Below, one piece after another: positions 45,117 through 58,190 of a DNA stretch of 64,000 nucleotides. Within the stretch, counting starts at the first letter, position 1. The number at the start of each line of letters is the position of its first letter. The stretch is from Thiocapsa sp. (GTDB lineage Bacteria > Pseudomonadota > Gammaproteobacteria > Chromatiales > Chromatiaceae). A program made the translations under genes and the position numbers. A model generated the notes under the pieces. That model was not told where the DNA came from and did not search any database. It saw only the letters and a program-made list of their open reading frames with translations. The DNA is taken from the NCBI RefSeq assembly GCF_018399035.1, contig NZ_CP073760.1:2794001-2858000 (forward strand), in the 5' to 3' direction.

Positions 45117-47048
45117 ATGATCGAGTCTCACCGTTATCGCGCCGACATCGACGGCTTGCGAGCGCTTGCGATCGCGCCGGTCGTCTTGTTCCACGCGAAC
45201 ATTCCGGGGTTCGGCGGCGGCTTTATCGGGGTCGATGTCTTCTTCGTGATCTCCGGGTATCTGATCACCTCGATCATCGCGCGCGAGATCCGCGAGGGTC
45301 GATTCACCCTGCAGGGATTCTACGAGCGACGCATCCGGCGCATCCTTCCGGCGCTGTTTGCAATGCTGTCGGTCTCAGTGCTGGCGGCATACCTGATTCT
45401 CTACCCCGCGCAGGCCCAGAGCTTCTCGCGGTCCCTGATCGCGGCGACCCTGTTCGTGTCGAGCATCCTGTTTCAGCGCGAGGTCGGCTATTTCGACCAG
45501 GAGGCCGAGCTCAAGCCCCTCCTGCATACCTGGTCGCTCTCGGTGGAAGAGATCTTCTACATCCTGTACCCGCTGCTCCTGTGGTTCACCTGGCGCCGGT
45601 TTCGCGGTCACCAGACAGCGCTCGTCGCCGGGATCGCGGCACTGTCCTTTGCCGCGACGGTCATCGCCTTGTGGATCGACAAGCAATCCACTTCGGCCTT
45701 CTTCCTGCCGCACTTTCGCGCTTGGGAGCTGCTGATCGGCGCACTCGTCGCGCTGGTCCCGCTGCGCCTGCCGAAGGGCCGTACCTTCGCCGGTCTCCTC
45801 GCGATCATCGGTCTGTCGATGATCGTCGTACCCGTGTATGCCTATTCGCAGACCACGACCTTTCCGGGGCTCGCGGCGCTGGCGCCGTGTCTCGGCACGG
45901 CGCTCGTGATCGTCGCCGGACAACGTAGACCCTCGCCGGTCGGACGGATGCTGTCCTGGCGGCCGATCGTCTTCTTGGGCCTGATCTCCTATTCGCTCTA
46001 TCTCTGGCATTGGCCGATCTTCGTCTTCGCTCGGCACGTCCTGGGCCGCGAGCCCCTGCTCGGCGAGTCGCTCGCGTTGATCGCGGCGAGCCTGATCGCC
46101 GCGGTTCTGTCTTGGCGCTTCGTCGAGCGTCCGTTCCGGGGTCGCTCCGGGCTCCTGCCGCGTCCTGCGCTCTTCGCTGCGGCCGCTCTGGCGGCACTGA
46201 TTCTGACCGGCATCGGTCTGCACGGGCAGCAGACCGGCGGCTGGCTCGGACGTTACCCGCCCGAGCTGGTCGACATCTTCGCCGCATCGCAGGATCACGA
46301 CCCGCGTCGGCGCGCGTGCGAGAGCGTGCGGGCCGACACCCCGGGTTGCATCTACGGCGAGGCGGACGCGCCGCCCGTTGTCGCACTCTTGGGGGATAGC
46401 CACGCCGCGGTCTATGCGATGGTCTTGGGCGAGCTGGCGCAAGGGCGCGGCGAAGCCGTGCTGAGTCTGACCATGCCGATCTGCCCGCCGGCACTGGGCT
46501 GGGCCGGCGAGCCCTTGTCTTGGCGGGAGGATTGCGGACTCTTTCAGCGGCTCGCCTTGGAGCGGATCATCGCCACTCCGAGCATTCACACGGTCGTGCT
46601 GGCGGCCTGGTACCGGATCTATCCGTTCGACGATCCGCACGGGAAACTCGCCGTCGCGATCGAGGAGGCGATCGAGCGGCTGGTCTCGGCAGGCAAACGG
46701 GTCGCGCTGGTCTATCCGATACCCCAGCCCGACGCGGACATTCCGACGACCTTGGCCGAAGCGGTTCTCGAGGGTCGGGATCCGAATCTGGTCCGTCAGC
46801 CGCTGGAGCAGTTCCACGCCGACCAGGGCGGGGTCTTCGCCATGCTGGACGGCCTGGATCGGCATCCGTCACTCGTTCGCCTCTATCCGCACCGCGTCTT
46901 GTGTCCGGACTCCGAGTGTCTGTTCTACCGGGACGGAAGCACCCTCTACTACGACGACAATCATCTGAGCGTCACCGGTGCCGCCTTGTTGCGCCCGCTG
47001 TTTGCACCCCTTTTCGATGGCGCCGCGCAGCAGGACGAGGGGCGCTAG
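45117..47048 (+). CDS. Membrane O-acyltransferase with SGNH domain (OafA/YrhL family)
   Basis: A 643-residue protein. The N-terminal acyltransferase-3 domain has about ten membrane helices (about 10-375): RADIDGLRALA at the N-terminus, GVDVFFVISGYLI, and HTWSLSVEEIFYILYPL with the catalytic His. The C-terminal periplasmic SGNH domain (about 410-640) has GDSHAAVYA (Ser) and DDNHLSVTGA (Asp/His). Such fusions O-acetylate cell-surface polysaccharides, LPS or peptidoglycan. No polysaccharide cluster is adjacent. Confidence 0.92.
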   Translation: MIESHRYRADIDGLRALAIAPVVLFHANIPGFGGGFIGVDVFFVISGYLITSIIAREIREGRFTLQGFYERRIRRILPALFAMLSVSVLAAYLILYPAQAQSFSRSLIAATLFVSSILFQREVGYFDQEAELKPLLHTWSLSVEEIFYILYPLLLWFTWRRFRGHQTALVAGIAALSFAATVIALWIDKQSTSAFFLPHFRAWELLIGALVALVPLRLPKGRTFAGLLAIIGLSMIVVPVYAYSQTTTFPGLAALAPCLGTALVIVAGQRRPSPVGRMLSWRPIVFLGLISYSLYLWHWPIFVFARHVLGREPLLGESLALIAASLIAAVLSWRFVERPFRGRSGLLPRPALFAAAALAALILTGIGLHGQQTGGWLGRYPPELVDIFAASQDHDPRRRACESVRADTPGCIYGEADAPPVVALLGDSHAAVYAMVLGELAQGRGEAVLSLTMPICPPALGWAGEPLSWREDCGLFQRLALERIIATPSIHTVVLAAWYRIYPFDDPHGKLAVAIEEAIERLVSAGKRVALVYPIPQPDADIPTTLAEAVLEGRDPNLVRQPLEQFHADQGGVFAMLDGLDRHPSLVRLYPHRVLCPDSECLFYRDGSTLYYDDNHLSVTGAALLRPLFAPLFDGAAQQDEGR

Positions 47049-47067
47049 TGGAGCAGTGCAAAGATTC

Positions 47068-47146
47068 CGAGACCGTCCGAGATCATTTCCGTTGTCGTTG
47101 TCGTTGTCGTAATCGACCATCGAGACAACGACAACGAACGGTCTCG
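47068..47146. repeat. GTTGTC hexamer array (3 copies) in an inverted-repeat element
   Basis: Outer stem CGAGACCGT / ACGGTCTCG (47068-47076 and 47138-47146), three GTTGTC units (47091-47108), a spacer, and GACAAC units (47123-47135). It lies between the convergent acyltransferase and nudB. Confidence 0.85.
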
Positions 47147-47165
47147 ACACATGTGCCGAGCTGCG

Positions 47166-47612
47166 CTAGCGCGCGAGCCCGGACAGCGCCCGAATCGCAT
47201 CGCGATTGGTCCAAGAGCTCGCGAGCGCGAGGGCCGGGGCGGCCTGGAGCCAACGGTACTCGACATGCTCCCGCGGATCGAGTCGGATCAGGCGCCGGGT
47301 CTCGAGGACCAGGGCGAACCAATATTCGCGATTGAAACAGACATTGGGGGCATAACGTTTGCGCCAGGCGCGGATGATCGGAAAGAGCTTGGAGTGACGC
47401 AGATCGATCAGCGCGCCGCCCGCGAGCAGTCCGGTTTCCTCGTAGAGCTCGCGTGCCGCGGCATGGCGAGGCGTCTCGCCCGGGGCGAGGCTCCCGGTGA
47501 CCGACTGCCAGAAGCCGACCGGGCGGGCCCGCCTCAGGAGCAGGAAGTCGCCGCCCCGGGTGCAGATGACCACGAGAACCGACTGGGGACGCTTGCGTGT
47601 TTCTTCGGTCAT
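47166..47612 (-). CDS. nudB: Dihydroneopterin triphosphate diphosphatase
   Basis: A 148-residue Nudix hydrolase removing pyrophosphate from dihydroneopterin triphosphate in folate synthesis. The Nudix box runs from GSLAPGETPRHAAARELYEETGL (written here only as landmark; Glu pair in REL..EE). The start at 47612 has AGGAG 9 bases upstream and matches NudB length; the frame is open further upstream but that part is not family-like. It follows aspS, the usual aspS-nudB order. Confidence 0.9.
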   Translation of the reverse strand: MTEETRKRPQSVLVVICTRGGDFLLLRRARPVGFWQSVTGSLAPGETPRHAAARELYEETGLLAGGALIDLRHSKLFPIIRAWRKRYAPNVCFNREYWFALVLETRRLIRLDPREHVEYRWLQAAPALALASSWTNRDAIRALSGLAR

Positions 47613-47757
47613 GGACGCCTGCTCCTGGACCTCCTCGCCGCCCTCGGAGCCCAACGGCCCGATCGGCTCGGCCGTCGACCGGGCTACGGCACCGCCCTCC
47701 GGTCCGTCCATCATCGCGGCAGACTCCATGGGCATCACGGGCACGGGTGTCATAGGC

Positions 47758-49536
47758 TTAGGCCCGCAGCCTGATCCGCAGCGCCAGCTCCTCGAGCTGA
47801 TTTTCGTCCACAGGGGACGGGGCATCGGTGAGCAGGCAGGCGGCACTCTGGGTCTTGGGAAAGGCCATGACGTCGCGAATCGAGGTCGCGCCGGTCATGA
47901 GCATCACCAGACGATCCAGACCGAAGGCGATGCCGCCATGCGGCGGACAACCGAATCGCAGCGCCTTGAGCAGGAACCCAAAGCGGTCCTCGGCCTGCTC
48001 GTCGGTGATGGCCAGAAGCTTGAAGACCTGCCGCTGGACCGCATCGCGATGGATACGGATGGAGCCGCCGCCGATCTCGGTGCCGTTCAGGACCATGTCG
48101 TAGGCGCGCGAGACACAGGCGCCCGGATCGCTTTCGAGCAGATCCAACTGCTCCTCCTTCGGCGCCGTGAAGGGATGGTGCAGGGCCACCCAGCGCTGAT
48201 TGACGGCGTCGCGCTCGAACATCGGGAAGTCCACGACCCACACCGGATGCCAGCCCTCGGCGAGCAAACCGCGATCCTGGCCGAGCCGCACCCGCAGCGC
48301 GCCCATCGACTCGTTGACCACGGTGGTCTTGTCGGCGCCGAAGAAGATGAGGTCGCCGTCGACGGCCTCGGTGCGGGTCATGATGGCATCCACCGCACTG
48401 TCGGGCAGGAACTTGAGGATCGGCGACTGCAGGCCCTCGCGTCCCTTTTCCGCCCAGGCGTTGACCTTGATGTAGGCCAGGCCCTTCGCACCGTAGATGC
48501 CGACGAACTGGGTGTAGCCGTCGATCTCCTTGCGCGAGAGCTCACCGCCACGCGGCAGACGCAGGGCAACCACGCGGCCCTCGGGATCCTGTGCCGGCTC
48601 GGCGAAGACCTTGAAGTCGACCCCGGCCATGAGGTCGCCGACATCGATCAGCTCCAGGGGCACGCGCAGGTCCGGGCGATCCGAGCCGAAGCGGCGCATC
48701 GACTCGGCATAGGTCAGCCGCGGGAAGGGATCCGGCAGCTCGACACCCTGCACATCGCGGAAGAGCGTGCGGATCATGGTCTCCATGATCGCCATCAGCT
48801 CGTCCTCGGTCATGAAGGAGACCTCGATGTCGAGCTGGGTGAACTCGGGCTGGCGATCGGCGCGCAGATCCTCGTCCCGAAAGCAGCGGGCGATCTGGTA
48901 GTAGCGGTCCATGCCGGACATCATGAGCAGCTGCTTGAAGAGCTGCGGCGACTGGGGCAACGCGAAGAACTCGCCGGGATGGGTGCGGCTGGGCACCAGA
49001 TAGTCGCGCGCGCCCTCGGGCGTGGACTTGGTCAGGATCGGGGTTTCGATATCCAGGAAACCCTGGGCATCGAGGAAGTAGCGCATCGCCTGAGTCACCC
49101 GGCTGCGGGTGCGCAGGCGCGCCTGCATCTCGGGGCGGCGCAGATCCAGATAGCGGTAGCGCAGACGCAGCTCCTCGGAGGCGTCGGCGCCGTGCTCGTC
49201 GAGCTGGATCGGCGGGGTCTCGGAGGCGTTGAGGATCTCCAGATCCAGACCCAGCACCTCGATCTCGCCGGTCGGCAGATCCGGGTTGACGGTCCCCGCC
49301 GGACGCGCGCGCACCCGGCCCGTGACCTTGAGCACGTACTCGCTGCGCGCCTGCTCGGCGCGGGCGAAGACCTCGGGGCGATCCGGATCGAAGACGATCT
49401 GCACAAGACCTTCGCGATCGCGCAGATCGATGAAGATGACCCCGCCATGATCCCGACGCCGATGCACCCAGCCGCACAACACGACCTCTTGGCCCTCGTG
49501 GCGGCTGTTCAGTTCTCCACAGTACTGCGTGCGCAT
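47758..49536 (-). CDS. aspS: Aspartyl-tRNA synthetase
   Basis: A 592-residue class II synthetase (E. coli 590). The N-terminal OB fold (about 1-105) begins [11 protein letters not shown]. The catalytic domain has [11 protein letters not shown], motif 2 [18 protein letters not shown] and motif 3 [13 protein letters not shown], with a GAD-type insertion between. The start at 49536 matches the family; the open frame beyond it is Pro/Arg-rich and overlaps fmdB on the same strand. Confidence 0.97.
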   Translation of the reverse strand: MRTQYCGELNSRHEGQEVVLCGWVHRRRDHGGVIFIDLRDREGLVQIVFDPDRPEVFARAEQARSEYVLKVTGRVRARPAGTVNPDLPTGEIEVLGLDLEILNASETPPIQLDEHGADASEELRLRYRYLDLRRPEMQARLRTRSRVTQAMRYFLDAQGFLDIETPILTKSTPEGARDYLVPSRTHPGEFFALPQSPQLFKQLLMMSGMDRYYQIARCFRDEDLRADRQPEFTQLDIEVSFMTEDELMAIMETMIRTLFRDVQGVELPDPFPRLTYAESMRRFGSDRPDLRVPLELIDVGDLMAGVDFKVFAEPAQDPEGRVVALRLPRGGELSRKEIDGYTQFVGIYGAKGLAYIKVNAWAEKGREGLQSPILKFLPDSAVDAIMTRTEAVDGDLIFFGADKTTVVNESMGALRVRLGQDRGLLAEGWHPVWVVDFPMFERDAVNQRWVALHHPFTAPKEEQLDLLESDPGACVSRAYDMVLNGTEIGGGSIRIHRDAVQRQVFKLLAITDEQAEDRFGFLLKALRFGCPPHGGIAFGLDRLVMLMTGATSIRDVMAFPKTQSAACLLTDAPSPVDENQLEELALRIRLRA

Positions 49537-49639
49537 CGTCGTCTCGCCTCGTGTCTTCGCATCGAGCGACGCAACAGCGCGTCGCTCGATGCGGTTGATT
49601 GCGTGATGGGGTGGGGAAAGGTCGGTCGCCGCGTCCGGC

Positions 49640-50011
<372 letters not shown>

Positions 50012-50141
50012 CGTTCGTTCCTCAAAAACAAGCTGGCGCCAATTATCAGGCGTTTCCGTAAAGAATGCATACCGCAGACGGGCGGATCAGCGACACGGGT
50101 CTCGTGCTACACTGATCCAGTGTACTCGTGCGGAGACGTTC

Positions 50142-50381
50142 ATGGCCAATCTGACGATCACTGTCGACGACGAGGTTCTCAAGCAGGCGCGAATGCGCGC
50201 ACTGGAAGAGAACAGCTCGGTCAACGCCATACTGGGGCGCTATCTGCAGGACTACGCGCAAGCCGACGCGGCGCGACAGCGGCGCCAGGACGCGCTCGAC
50301 GCCCTCCTTGCGTTGGCGCAGCACTGCCGCTGCGGCCGCGCCGGAAAAACCTGGACGCGAGAGGATCTGCATGAGCGGTGA
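50142..50381 (+). CDS. Ribbon-helix-helix antitoxin, VapB-like
   Basis: A 79-residue protein. The N-terminal MANLTITVDDEVLKQARMRA is a ribbon-helix-helix DNA-binding start, and the C-terminal part is likely toxin-binding. It overlaps the downstream PIN gene by 11 bases, as expected for an antitoxin-toxin operon that autoregulates. Confidence 0.82.
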   Translation: MANLTITVDDEVLKQARMRALEENSSVNAILGRYLQDYAQADAARQRRQDALDALLALAQHCRCGRAGKTWTREDLHER

Positions 50382-50814
50382 GATCCGTTTTCTCGACACC
50401 ACTGTGCTGGTTTATTTCTTCGACGACGATGAGCCGAAAAAACAGGCAATCGCCGAGCGGATCTTACGCGACGATTCCGGGATTCGGCTCAGCACCCAGG
50501 TGCTTGCAGAATTTTATGTCACGGTCACCCGCAAACTGGGGCGTCCGATGTCGCCCCAAGACGGCTTAACCGCCGTGCAACACTTTAAGACCTATCCTGT
50601 CGCGATGATCACCCAAGACCTGGTCACCCGGGGCATCAGCCGCAGCATCGACTCGCGGATCTCCTTTTGGGACGGCCTGATCGTGGAGACCGCACTGGCC
50701 GAAAAGGCTCACTTGCTGATCACGGAAGACCTTCAGGACGGATGGACGATCGGGTCCATGCGGGTTTGGAATCCCTTCAAGTCCGCCGGCAGCGACAATC
50801 CCCGGCCGTGCTGA
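50371..50814 (+). CDS. PIN-domain toxin, VapC-like
   Basis: A 147-residue PIN-fold ribonuclease. The acidic site is Asp in FLDTTVLVY, Glu in VLAEFYVTV, Asp in SFWDGLIV and Asp in ITEDLQDG, so the catalytic set appears intact. The start at 50371 overlaps the antitoxin end. VapC toxins cleave tRNA or rRNA; the target here is unknown. Confidence 0.87.
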   Translation: MSGEIRFLDTTVLVYFFDDDEPKKQAIAERILRDDSGIRLSTQVLAEFYVTVTRKLGRPMSPQDGLTAVQHFKTYPVAMITQDLVTRGISRSIDSRISFWDGLIVETALAEKAHLLITEDLQDGWTIGSMRVWNPFKSAGSDNPRPC

Positions 50815-50833
50815 GCACCGAGTCAAACCGACT

Positions 50834-51688
50834 ATGACGTCGTCGACCAAGCGAACCATCCTCGTCACCGGCTGCTCCAGCGGCATCGGGCTCACCTGCG
50901 CGCTGGGCCTGGCCGAACGCGACTGGCTGGTCATCGCATCGGCGCGCAAGGCGGAAGATGTGTCACGGCTGAAGGAGCAAGGTCTTACGGCCGTTCAACT
51001 CGACCTGGACGACCCCGAGAGTCTCGCGAATGCCCTCGCGCAGACGCTGGACATCACCGGCGGACGGCTCGACGCACTCTTCAACAACGGTGCCTACGGA
51101 CAACCGGGCGCGGTCGAGGATCTGACCCGAGAGGTGCTGCGCGCCCAACTGGAGACGAACCTGCTGGGCTGGCACGATCTGACCTGCCGCGTCATCCCGA
51201 TCATGCGTCGGCAAGGTCATGGCCGCATCGTGCAGAACAGCTCCGTCCTCGGCTTCATCCCGCTGCCCTTTCGCGGCGCCTATGTCGCGAGTAAATACGC
51301 GCTGGAAGGGCTTACCGATACGCTTCGCCTGGAACTGCGCGGCAGCGGGATCTCGGTCTCCTTGATCCAGCCCGGCCCCATCCTGAGTCGCTTTCGCGAC
51401 AACGCCTACCTCGCGCTGAAGGCGAACATCGACACCGAGCAGAGTGTCCACCACGACGCCTATGCGCGTGCGGAGGAGCGTCTGACCAAGGCAGGCGCCG
51501 CCCAGCCCTTCACCCTTCCGCCCGAGGCCGTGATGAACAAGCTGATCCATGCCCTGGAAAGCCCACGCCCGCGGATTCGCTATGCAGTGACCTTCCCCAC
51601 TCACCTCTTCGGCGTGCTCACCCGGATCCTGCCCGACAGCGCGCTGGACTGGGTCATCGCACGCATCTCACGCGGCGGCGCCGGGTAG
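50834..51688 (+). CDS. Short-chain dehydrogenase, 17-beta-HSD-like
   Basis: A 284-residue SDR. TGCSSGIG binds the cofactor, and LFNNGAYGQPG stands for the NNAG motif. The catalytic Ser is in QNSSVLG, with YVASK (Tyr, Lys). The C-terminal region (about 240-284) is longer than in classical SDRs. It starts 19 bases after the VapC-like stop. The substrate is not inferable. It is convergent with greA across a repeat-filled 318-bp gap. Confidence 0.85.
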   Translation: MTSSTKRTILVTGCSSGIGLTCALGLAERDWLVIASARKAEDVSRLKEQGLTAVQLDLDDPESLANALAQTLDITGGRLDALFNNGAYGQPGAVEDLTREVLRAQLETNLLGWHDLTCRVIPIMRRQGHGRIVQNSSVLGFIPLPFRGAYVASKYALEGLTDTLRLELRGSGISVSLIQPGPILSRFRDNAYLALKANIDTEQSVHHDAYARAEERLTKAGAAQPFTLPPEAVMNKLIHALESPRPRIRYAVTFPTHLFGVLTRILPDSALDWVIARISRGGAG

Positions 51689-51750
51689 CCACCACAGCCG
51701 TCGGCATGGCCCCAGACCCTGCCCCCCCGTCTATGGTGGTCAGTGGCTAG

Positions 51751-52006
51751 TTGATTTCCGGGAAAGCAACGACCGGCGTGTAGGGGCGACTTCAGTCGCC
51801 CAGTGCTCTTCGGTCAAGGCTATTACCGGAAAAAAATGCCCGGCGGACCTCGCCGGCACGACCGGCCGAAGCGCGTTCAACGCGGTTCCCGGGATCATCG
51901 CGTCGAGCGCGACCCCGCCGGCAGTCAGGACGGAGGAAGAGGACGACTGCAAGTCGTCGATCCCGGGGGCGCCGCTTCGCGACGCTTGGCTCCTCCGGAA
52001 ATCACC
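51751..52006. repeat. Second REP/MITE-like element with GTAG core
   Basis: Left end GATTTCCGGGAA (51753-51764), core GTAGGGGCGACTTCAGTCGC at 51780-51799, right end CCGGAAATCACC (51995-52006), which abuts the greA stop. It shares ends and core with 5778-5880 but is longer (about 256 bp). Apart from this element the gap 51689-52006 holds no gene. Confidence 0.7.
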
Positions 52007-52483
52007 TTAAACGTACTTGACTTCCAGGATCTCGAACTCCCGCATCCCCCCCGGCACCTGCACCGAGGTGACGTCTCCCTCGCTCTTGCCGATCAAACAG
52101 CGTGCGATGGGCGAGCCGACCGAGATCTTGCCCTGCTTCAGATCCGCTTCATCCTCGCCGACGATCTGGAAGCTGTGCTCGATGTCCTTGTCCAGCTCCA
52201 ACACCTGAACGGTCGCGCCGAAGACGACGCGGCCGTTGGCGGCGAGCTGCGTCACATCGATGATCTGCGCGTTCGCCAGCTTGCCCTCGATGTCCTGAAT
52301 ACGCCCTTCGACGAAGCCCTGCTGCTCGCGCGCGGCATGGTACTCGGCGTTCTCCTTCAGATCGCCGTGCGCGCGTGCTTCGGCGATCGCCTCGATGATG
52401 CGGGGACGCTCGATGCGCTTGAGACGCTCCAGCTCTTCGCGCAGTTTCTCAGCGCCTCCGACGGTCAGAGGAACCTGATTCAT
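52007..52483 (-). CDS. greA: Transcription elongation factor GreA
   Basis: A 158-residue protein (same as E. coli) that rescues backtracked RNA polymerase by stimulating transcript cleavage. The N-terminal coiled coil carries the acidic tip [13 protein letters not shown], and the C-terminal FKBP-like domain ends FEILEVKYV. The start at 52483 is the family start. It is third after carA and carB, but a hairpin terminator follows carB and a 240-bp structured leader precedes greA. Confidence 0.96.
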   Translation of the reverse strand: MNQVPLTVGGAEKLREELERLKRIERPRIIEAIAEARAHGDLKENAEYHAAREQQGFVEGRIQDIEGKLANAQIIDVTQLAANGRVVFGATVQVLELDKDIEHSFQIVGEDEADLKQGKISVGSPIARCLIGKSEGDVTSVQVPGGMREFEILEVKYV

Positions 52484-52504
52484 CGAATTCTCCAGGTTGA
52501 AACC

Positions 52505-52580
52505 TCCCCCTTCAGGGGGATAATGCCGCACGGGAGAGGCGTAACCTCTTCCGTGCCGTATCGCCCGGCTTGGCCGGGCG
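52505..52580 (-). promoter_or_regulatory. Three consecutive hairpins in the greA leader
   Basis: Stem-loops at 52505-52520 (TCCCCC/GGGGGA), 52528-52556 (12-bp stem with one G-T pair) and 52562-52580 (CGCCCGGC/GCCGGGCG). Together they span nearly the whole segment 22-97 bases upstream of the greA ATG. The role is unknown; attenuation or mRNA stability are options. Confidence 0.5.
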
Positions 52581-52591
52581 TGGATTGAAAC
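52558..52591 (+). repeat. Solitary type I-C-like CRISPR repeat
   Basis: A 34-base sequence with the architecture of a type I-C repeat: GTATCGCCCGGC, a short loop, GCCGGGCG, then the diagnostic tail GTGGATTGAAAC. No second full repeat, spacer or cas gene is in the window; only a short GGTTGAAAC at 52495-52503 recalls the tail. It overlaps the third leader hairpin. Confidence 0.5.
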
Positions 52592-52692
52592 ATGGGTGAT
52601 TTCCTCGTCTGGATGCACCGCCTTCGTCACAGTCGCGGATCGGGCCGAAGGCCCTCGGCGGGTCGGATCTTAGGGGTGTCGCATAGAAACAA

Positions 52693-52718
52693 TCGCGGGC
52701 GCCGAAGGGCGCCCGCGA
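52693..52718 (-). terminator. Terminator after carB
   Basis: An 11-bp perfect stem (TCGCGGGCGCC / GGCGCCCGCGA) with a 4-base loop. On the minus strand it is followed by TTGTTTCT. It lies 6 bases past the carB stop. Confidence 0.7.
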
Positions 52719-52724
52719 GATCGG

Positions 52725-55934
<3,210 letters not shown>

Positions 55935-55951
55935 GGGGGTTCATTCGCCGG

Positions 55952-56143
55952 TTAAACCGCGCCCAGCGCGGTATGCGATGTTTTTGGATGGGATCGGCTC
56001 CGGCAGACTTGACGAGTACTGGAGCCGGCGCGGTTTAAGATATTAAAAAACATATCATTTTAAACCGCGCCCCGCTAAGGGCCGTGGATGCACCAAACGT
56101 CGAGCACACTCGAAGATCAGCATCTCGCTCCGGGCGCGGTTTA
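55952..56143. repeat. Composite palindromic repeat C4 between carA and carB
   Basis: Type I unit from 55952, AT-rich linker, type II unit ending 56143, with TTAAACCGCG ends. It fills the carA-carB spacer, and its right end supplies the carA stop codon (TAA). Confidence 0.9.
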
Positions 56144-57286
56144 GGCCTTGCGGGCGCGCATGAGCTCGATGAAACGATCGAAGAGCGGTGCGAGATCATG
56201 GGGACCCGGACTGGCCTCGGGGTGACCCTGGAATCCGAAAGCCGGACGATCCCGATGCCGGATGCCCTGCAGACTGCCGTCGAACAAGGAGCGATGGGTC
56301 GCCTCGACCGTCGGGGGCAGACTGTCCTCGTCGACCGCGAAGCCATGGTTCTGGCTGCTGATCATGACCTCGCCGGTGGCGAGATCCTGCACCGGGTGAT
56401 TGGCGCCGTGATGGCCGAACTTCATCTTCAGCGTGCGCGCGCCGCAGGCGAGGCCCAGCAACTGATGCCCGAGACAGATGCCGAAGAGCGGCATGTCGGT
56501 GTCCAGCAGCTCGCGGATCGCCGCGATCGCATAGTCGCAGGGCTCCGGATCCCCCGGACCGTTGGAAAGAAACACCCCGTCCGGCTTCAGACCCAGCACC
56601 GTCGTCGCCGGCATGTGCGCGGGGACGACCGTGACGTGACAGCCGCGCGCGGCGAGCATCCGCAGGATGTTGCGTTTGATGCCGTAGTCGTAGGCGATCA
56701 CATGGAAGGGCAGACGATCGCCGACCGGATGAATAGACTCGGGATGGCCTTCGCCCAGCACCCAGACGCCTTGGGTCCAGGAATAGGTCTCGGACGTCGA
56801 TGCCTCTTGCGCCAGATCCATCCCCTTGAGGCCCGGAAAGCCCTGTGCGGCAAGCAGCGCCGCCGCCTCGTCGATCCCCTCGCCGGCCTGAAGACAGCCG
56901 TTTTGGGCACCCTTCTCGCGCAGCAGACGGGTCAGACGCCGGGTGTCGATATCGGCGATGCCGACGATGCCTTGGCGCCGCAGATAGGCGTCGAGACGCT
57001 CGGTCATGCGAAAGTTGCTGGGCAGGATCGGCAGATCGCGGATGATGAGACCGGCGGCCTGCACGCGGTCGGACTCCTCGTCCTCCGGGTTGGTCCCCAC
57101 GTTGCCGATGTGGGGGTAGGTCAGGGTGACGAGCTGTCGCAGATACGAGGGATCGGTGAGGATCTCCTGATATCCGGACATGGCGGTGTTGAACACCACC
57201 TCGCCGACGCTCGATCCATCGGCGCCGATCGACGTTCCCCGGAAGACGGAGCCGTCCTCCAGCACGAGTACCGCGGGTTTGCTCAA
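56141..57286 (-). CDS. carA: Carbamoyl-phosphate synthase, small subunit
   Basis: A 381-residue glutaminase subunit (E. coli 382). The N-terminal domain begins [11 protein letters not shown]. The C-terminal class-I amidotransferase has the Cys nucleophile in [10 protein letters not shown] and His/Glu in [10 protein letters not shown]. The start is TTG at 57286, preceded by GGAG at a normal distance, and gives the family N-terminus exactly; upstream Met codons would add unrelated Arg/Pro-rich sequence. The 257 bp upstream (57287-57543) shows no feature I can support, though carAB regulation is probably there. Confidence 0.95.
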   Translation of the reverse strand: MSKPAVLVLEDGSVFRGTSIGADGSSVGEVVFNTAMSGYQEILTDPSYLRQLVTLTYPHIGNVGTNPEDEESDRVQAAGLIIRDLPILPSNFRMTERLDAYLRRQGIVGIADIDTRRLTRLLREKGAQNGCLQAGEGIDEAAALLAAQGFPGLKGMDLAQEASTSETYSWTQGVWVLGEGHPESIHPVGDRLPFHVIAYDYGIKRNILRMLAARGCHVTVVPAHMPATTVLGLKPDGVFLSNGPGDPEPCDYAIAAIRELLDTDMPLFGICLGHQLLGLACGARTLKMKFGHHGANHPVQDLATGEVMISSQNHGFAVDEDSLPPTVEATHRSLFDGSLQGIRHRDRPAFGFQGHPEASPGPHDLAPLFDRFIELMRARKA

Positions 57287-57543
57287 GGGTTTCTCCGATC
57301 CGGGCGGGGGGCGTGCAAGGGCCGCGACGCGAACGAGGGTGACGGCGCAATGACGCCTGGGCGGGCACACGGGCACCGACCTGACCCGCCGGAATTCTAA
57401 AGAAGCCGCGCGCGAGTGTCCATGTGCACCGTAATGACGAACGACGACAAGCCGCAGAACGGCAGGGCCGAAAACTGCCCGCGCTGCCGGCCGAGACATC
57501 CGCAACAAGATCGGCGTCTCGGACCCGGCGTCGGATTCCGTGC

Positions 57544-57630
57544 TAAACCGCGCCAGCTCCGACAGTTGTCGGAGCTGGCGCGGCCAAGCCAATCCAACAT
57601 ACGACGCATATCGCACAGGGCGCGGTTTAA
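57544..57630. repeat. Palindromic unit, type I variant with 12-bp internal hairpin
   Basis: TAAACCGCGCC to GGGCGCGGTTTAA. The nested hairpin GCCAGCTCCGAC-agtt-GTCGGAGCTGGC is perfect. Its right end supplies the TAA stop of the thioredoxin gene. Similar to 9855-9940. Confidence 0.85.
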
Positions 57631-58061
57631 AGCGCCTGCCGCGCCCAAGCGACGATCCCGTTGGTATCCATCGCCCCGGCCGTGCGTGCAACCTCCGCAC
57701 CCCCGCGAAACAGCGCCAGGGTCGGGATGCTGCGGATACCGAAACGCGCACCCAGGGCTTGCGCCTCCTCGGTGTTGATCTTCACCAGACGCAGGTTCGG
57801 CTCGAGCCGACCGGCGGCGGCCTCGAAGGCCGGGGCCATCATCCGGCAAGGTCCGCACCAGGGCGCCCAAAAATCCACCAAGAGCGGCAGATCGCTGCGC
57901 GAGAGATGACGCGCAAAGCGGGCCTCGTCCAGCGCCAGCGGCTGGCCGAGAAACAGCGGACCGTGACACTTGCCGCATTTCGCGTCGGCACCGAGACGCT
58001 GCCGAGGGACCCGGTTGACCGCGTCGCAGGCGGGGCAGACAACATGAAGCGATTCGGACAT
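57627..58061 (-). CDS. trxC: Thioredoxin 2 with N-terminal zinc finger
   Basis: A 144-residue protein (E. coli TrxC 139). The zinc-binding [13 protein letters not shown] ... CGKCHG at the N-terminus is followed by a thioredoxin fold with active site [11 protein letters not shown] and the cis-Pro segment RSIPTLALF. It reduces cytosolic disulfides, and in E. coli is part of the oxidative-stress response. It is divergent from the CnoX-type gene across 129 bp. Confidence 0.95.
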   Translation of the reverse strand: MSESLHVVCPACDAVNRVPRQRLGADAKCGKCHGPLFLGQPLALDEARFARHLSRSDLPLLVDFWAPWCGPCRMMAPAFEAAAGRLEPNLRLVKINTEEAQALGARFGIRSIPTLALFRGGAEVARTAGAMDTNGIVAWARQAL

Positions 58062-58190
58062 GGCGATGACTCCTAGCGTTTGGATCCGGATACCCGGCTC
58101 GATCGACTTGAATCGACCCGATCCGACAGTTATGTTCGGCGGTTATACCGAGCACACGCCATCCGATCTGTCTTCAGGAGTGTCCCGATC

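Noticed and set aside
52495..52591. A short CRISPR array upstream of greA.
   Set aside because: Only one full repeat is present. The second TTGAAAC lacks the stem part, and the spacing does not fit a repeat-spacer unit.
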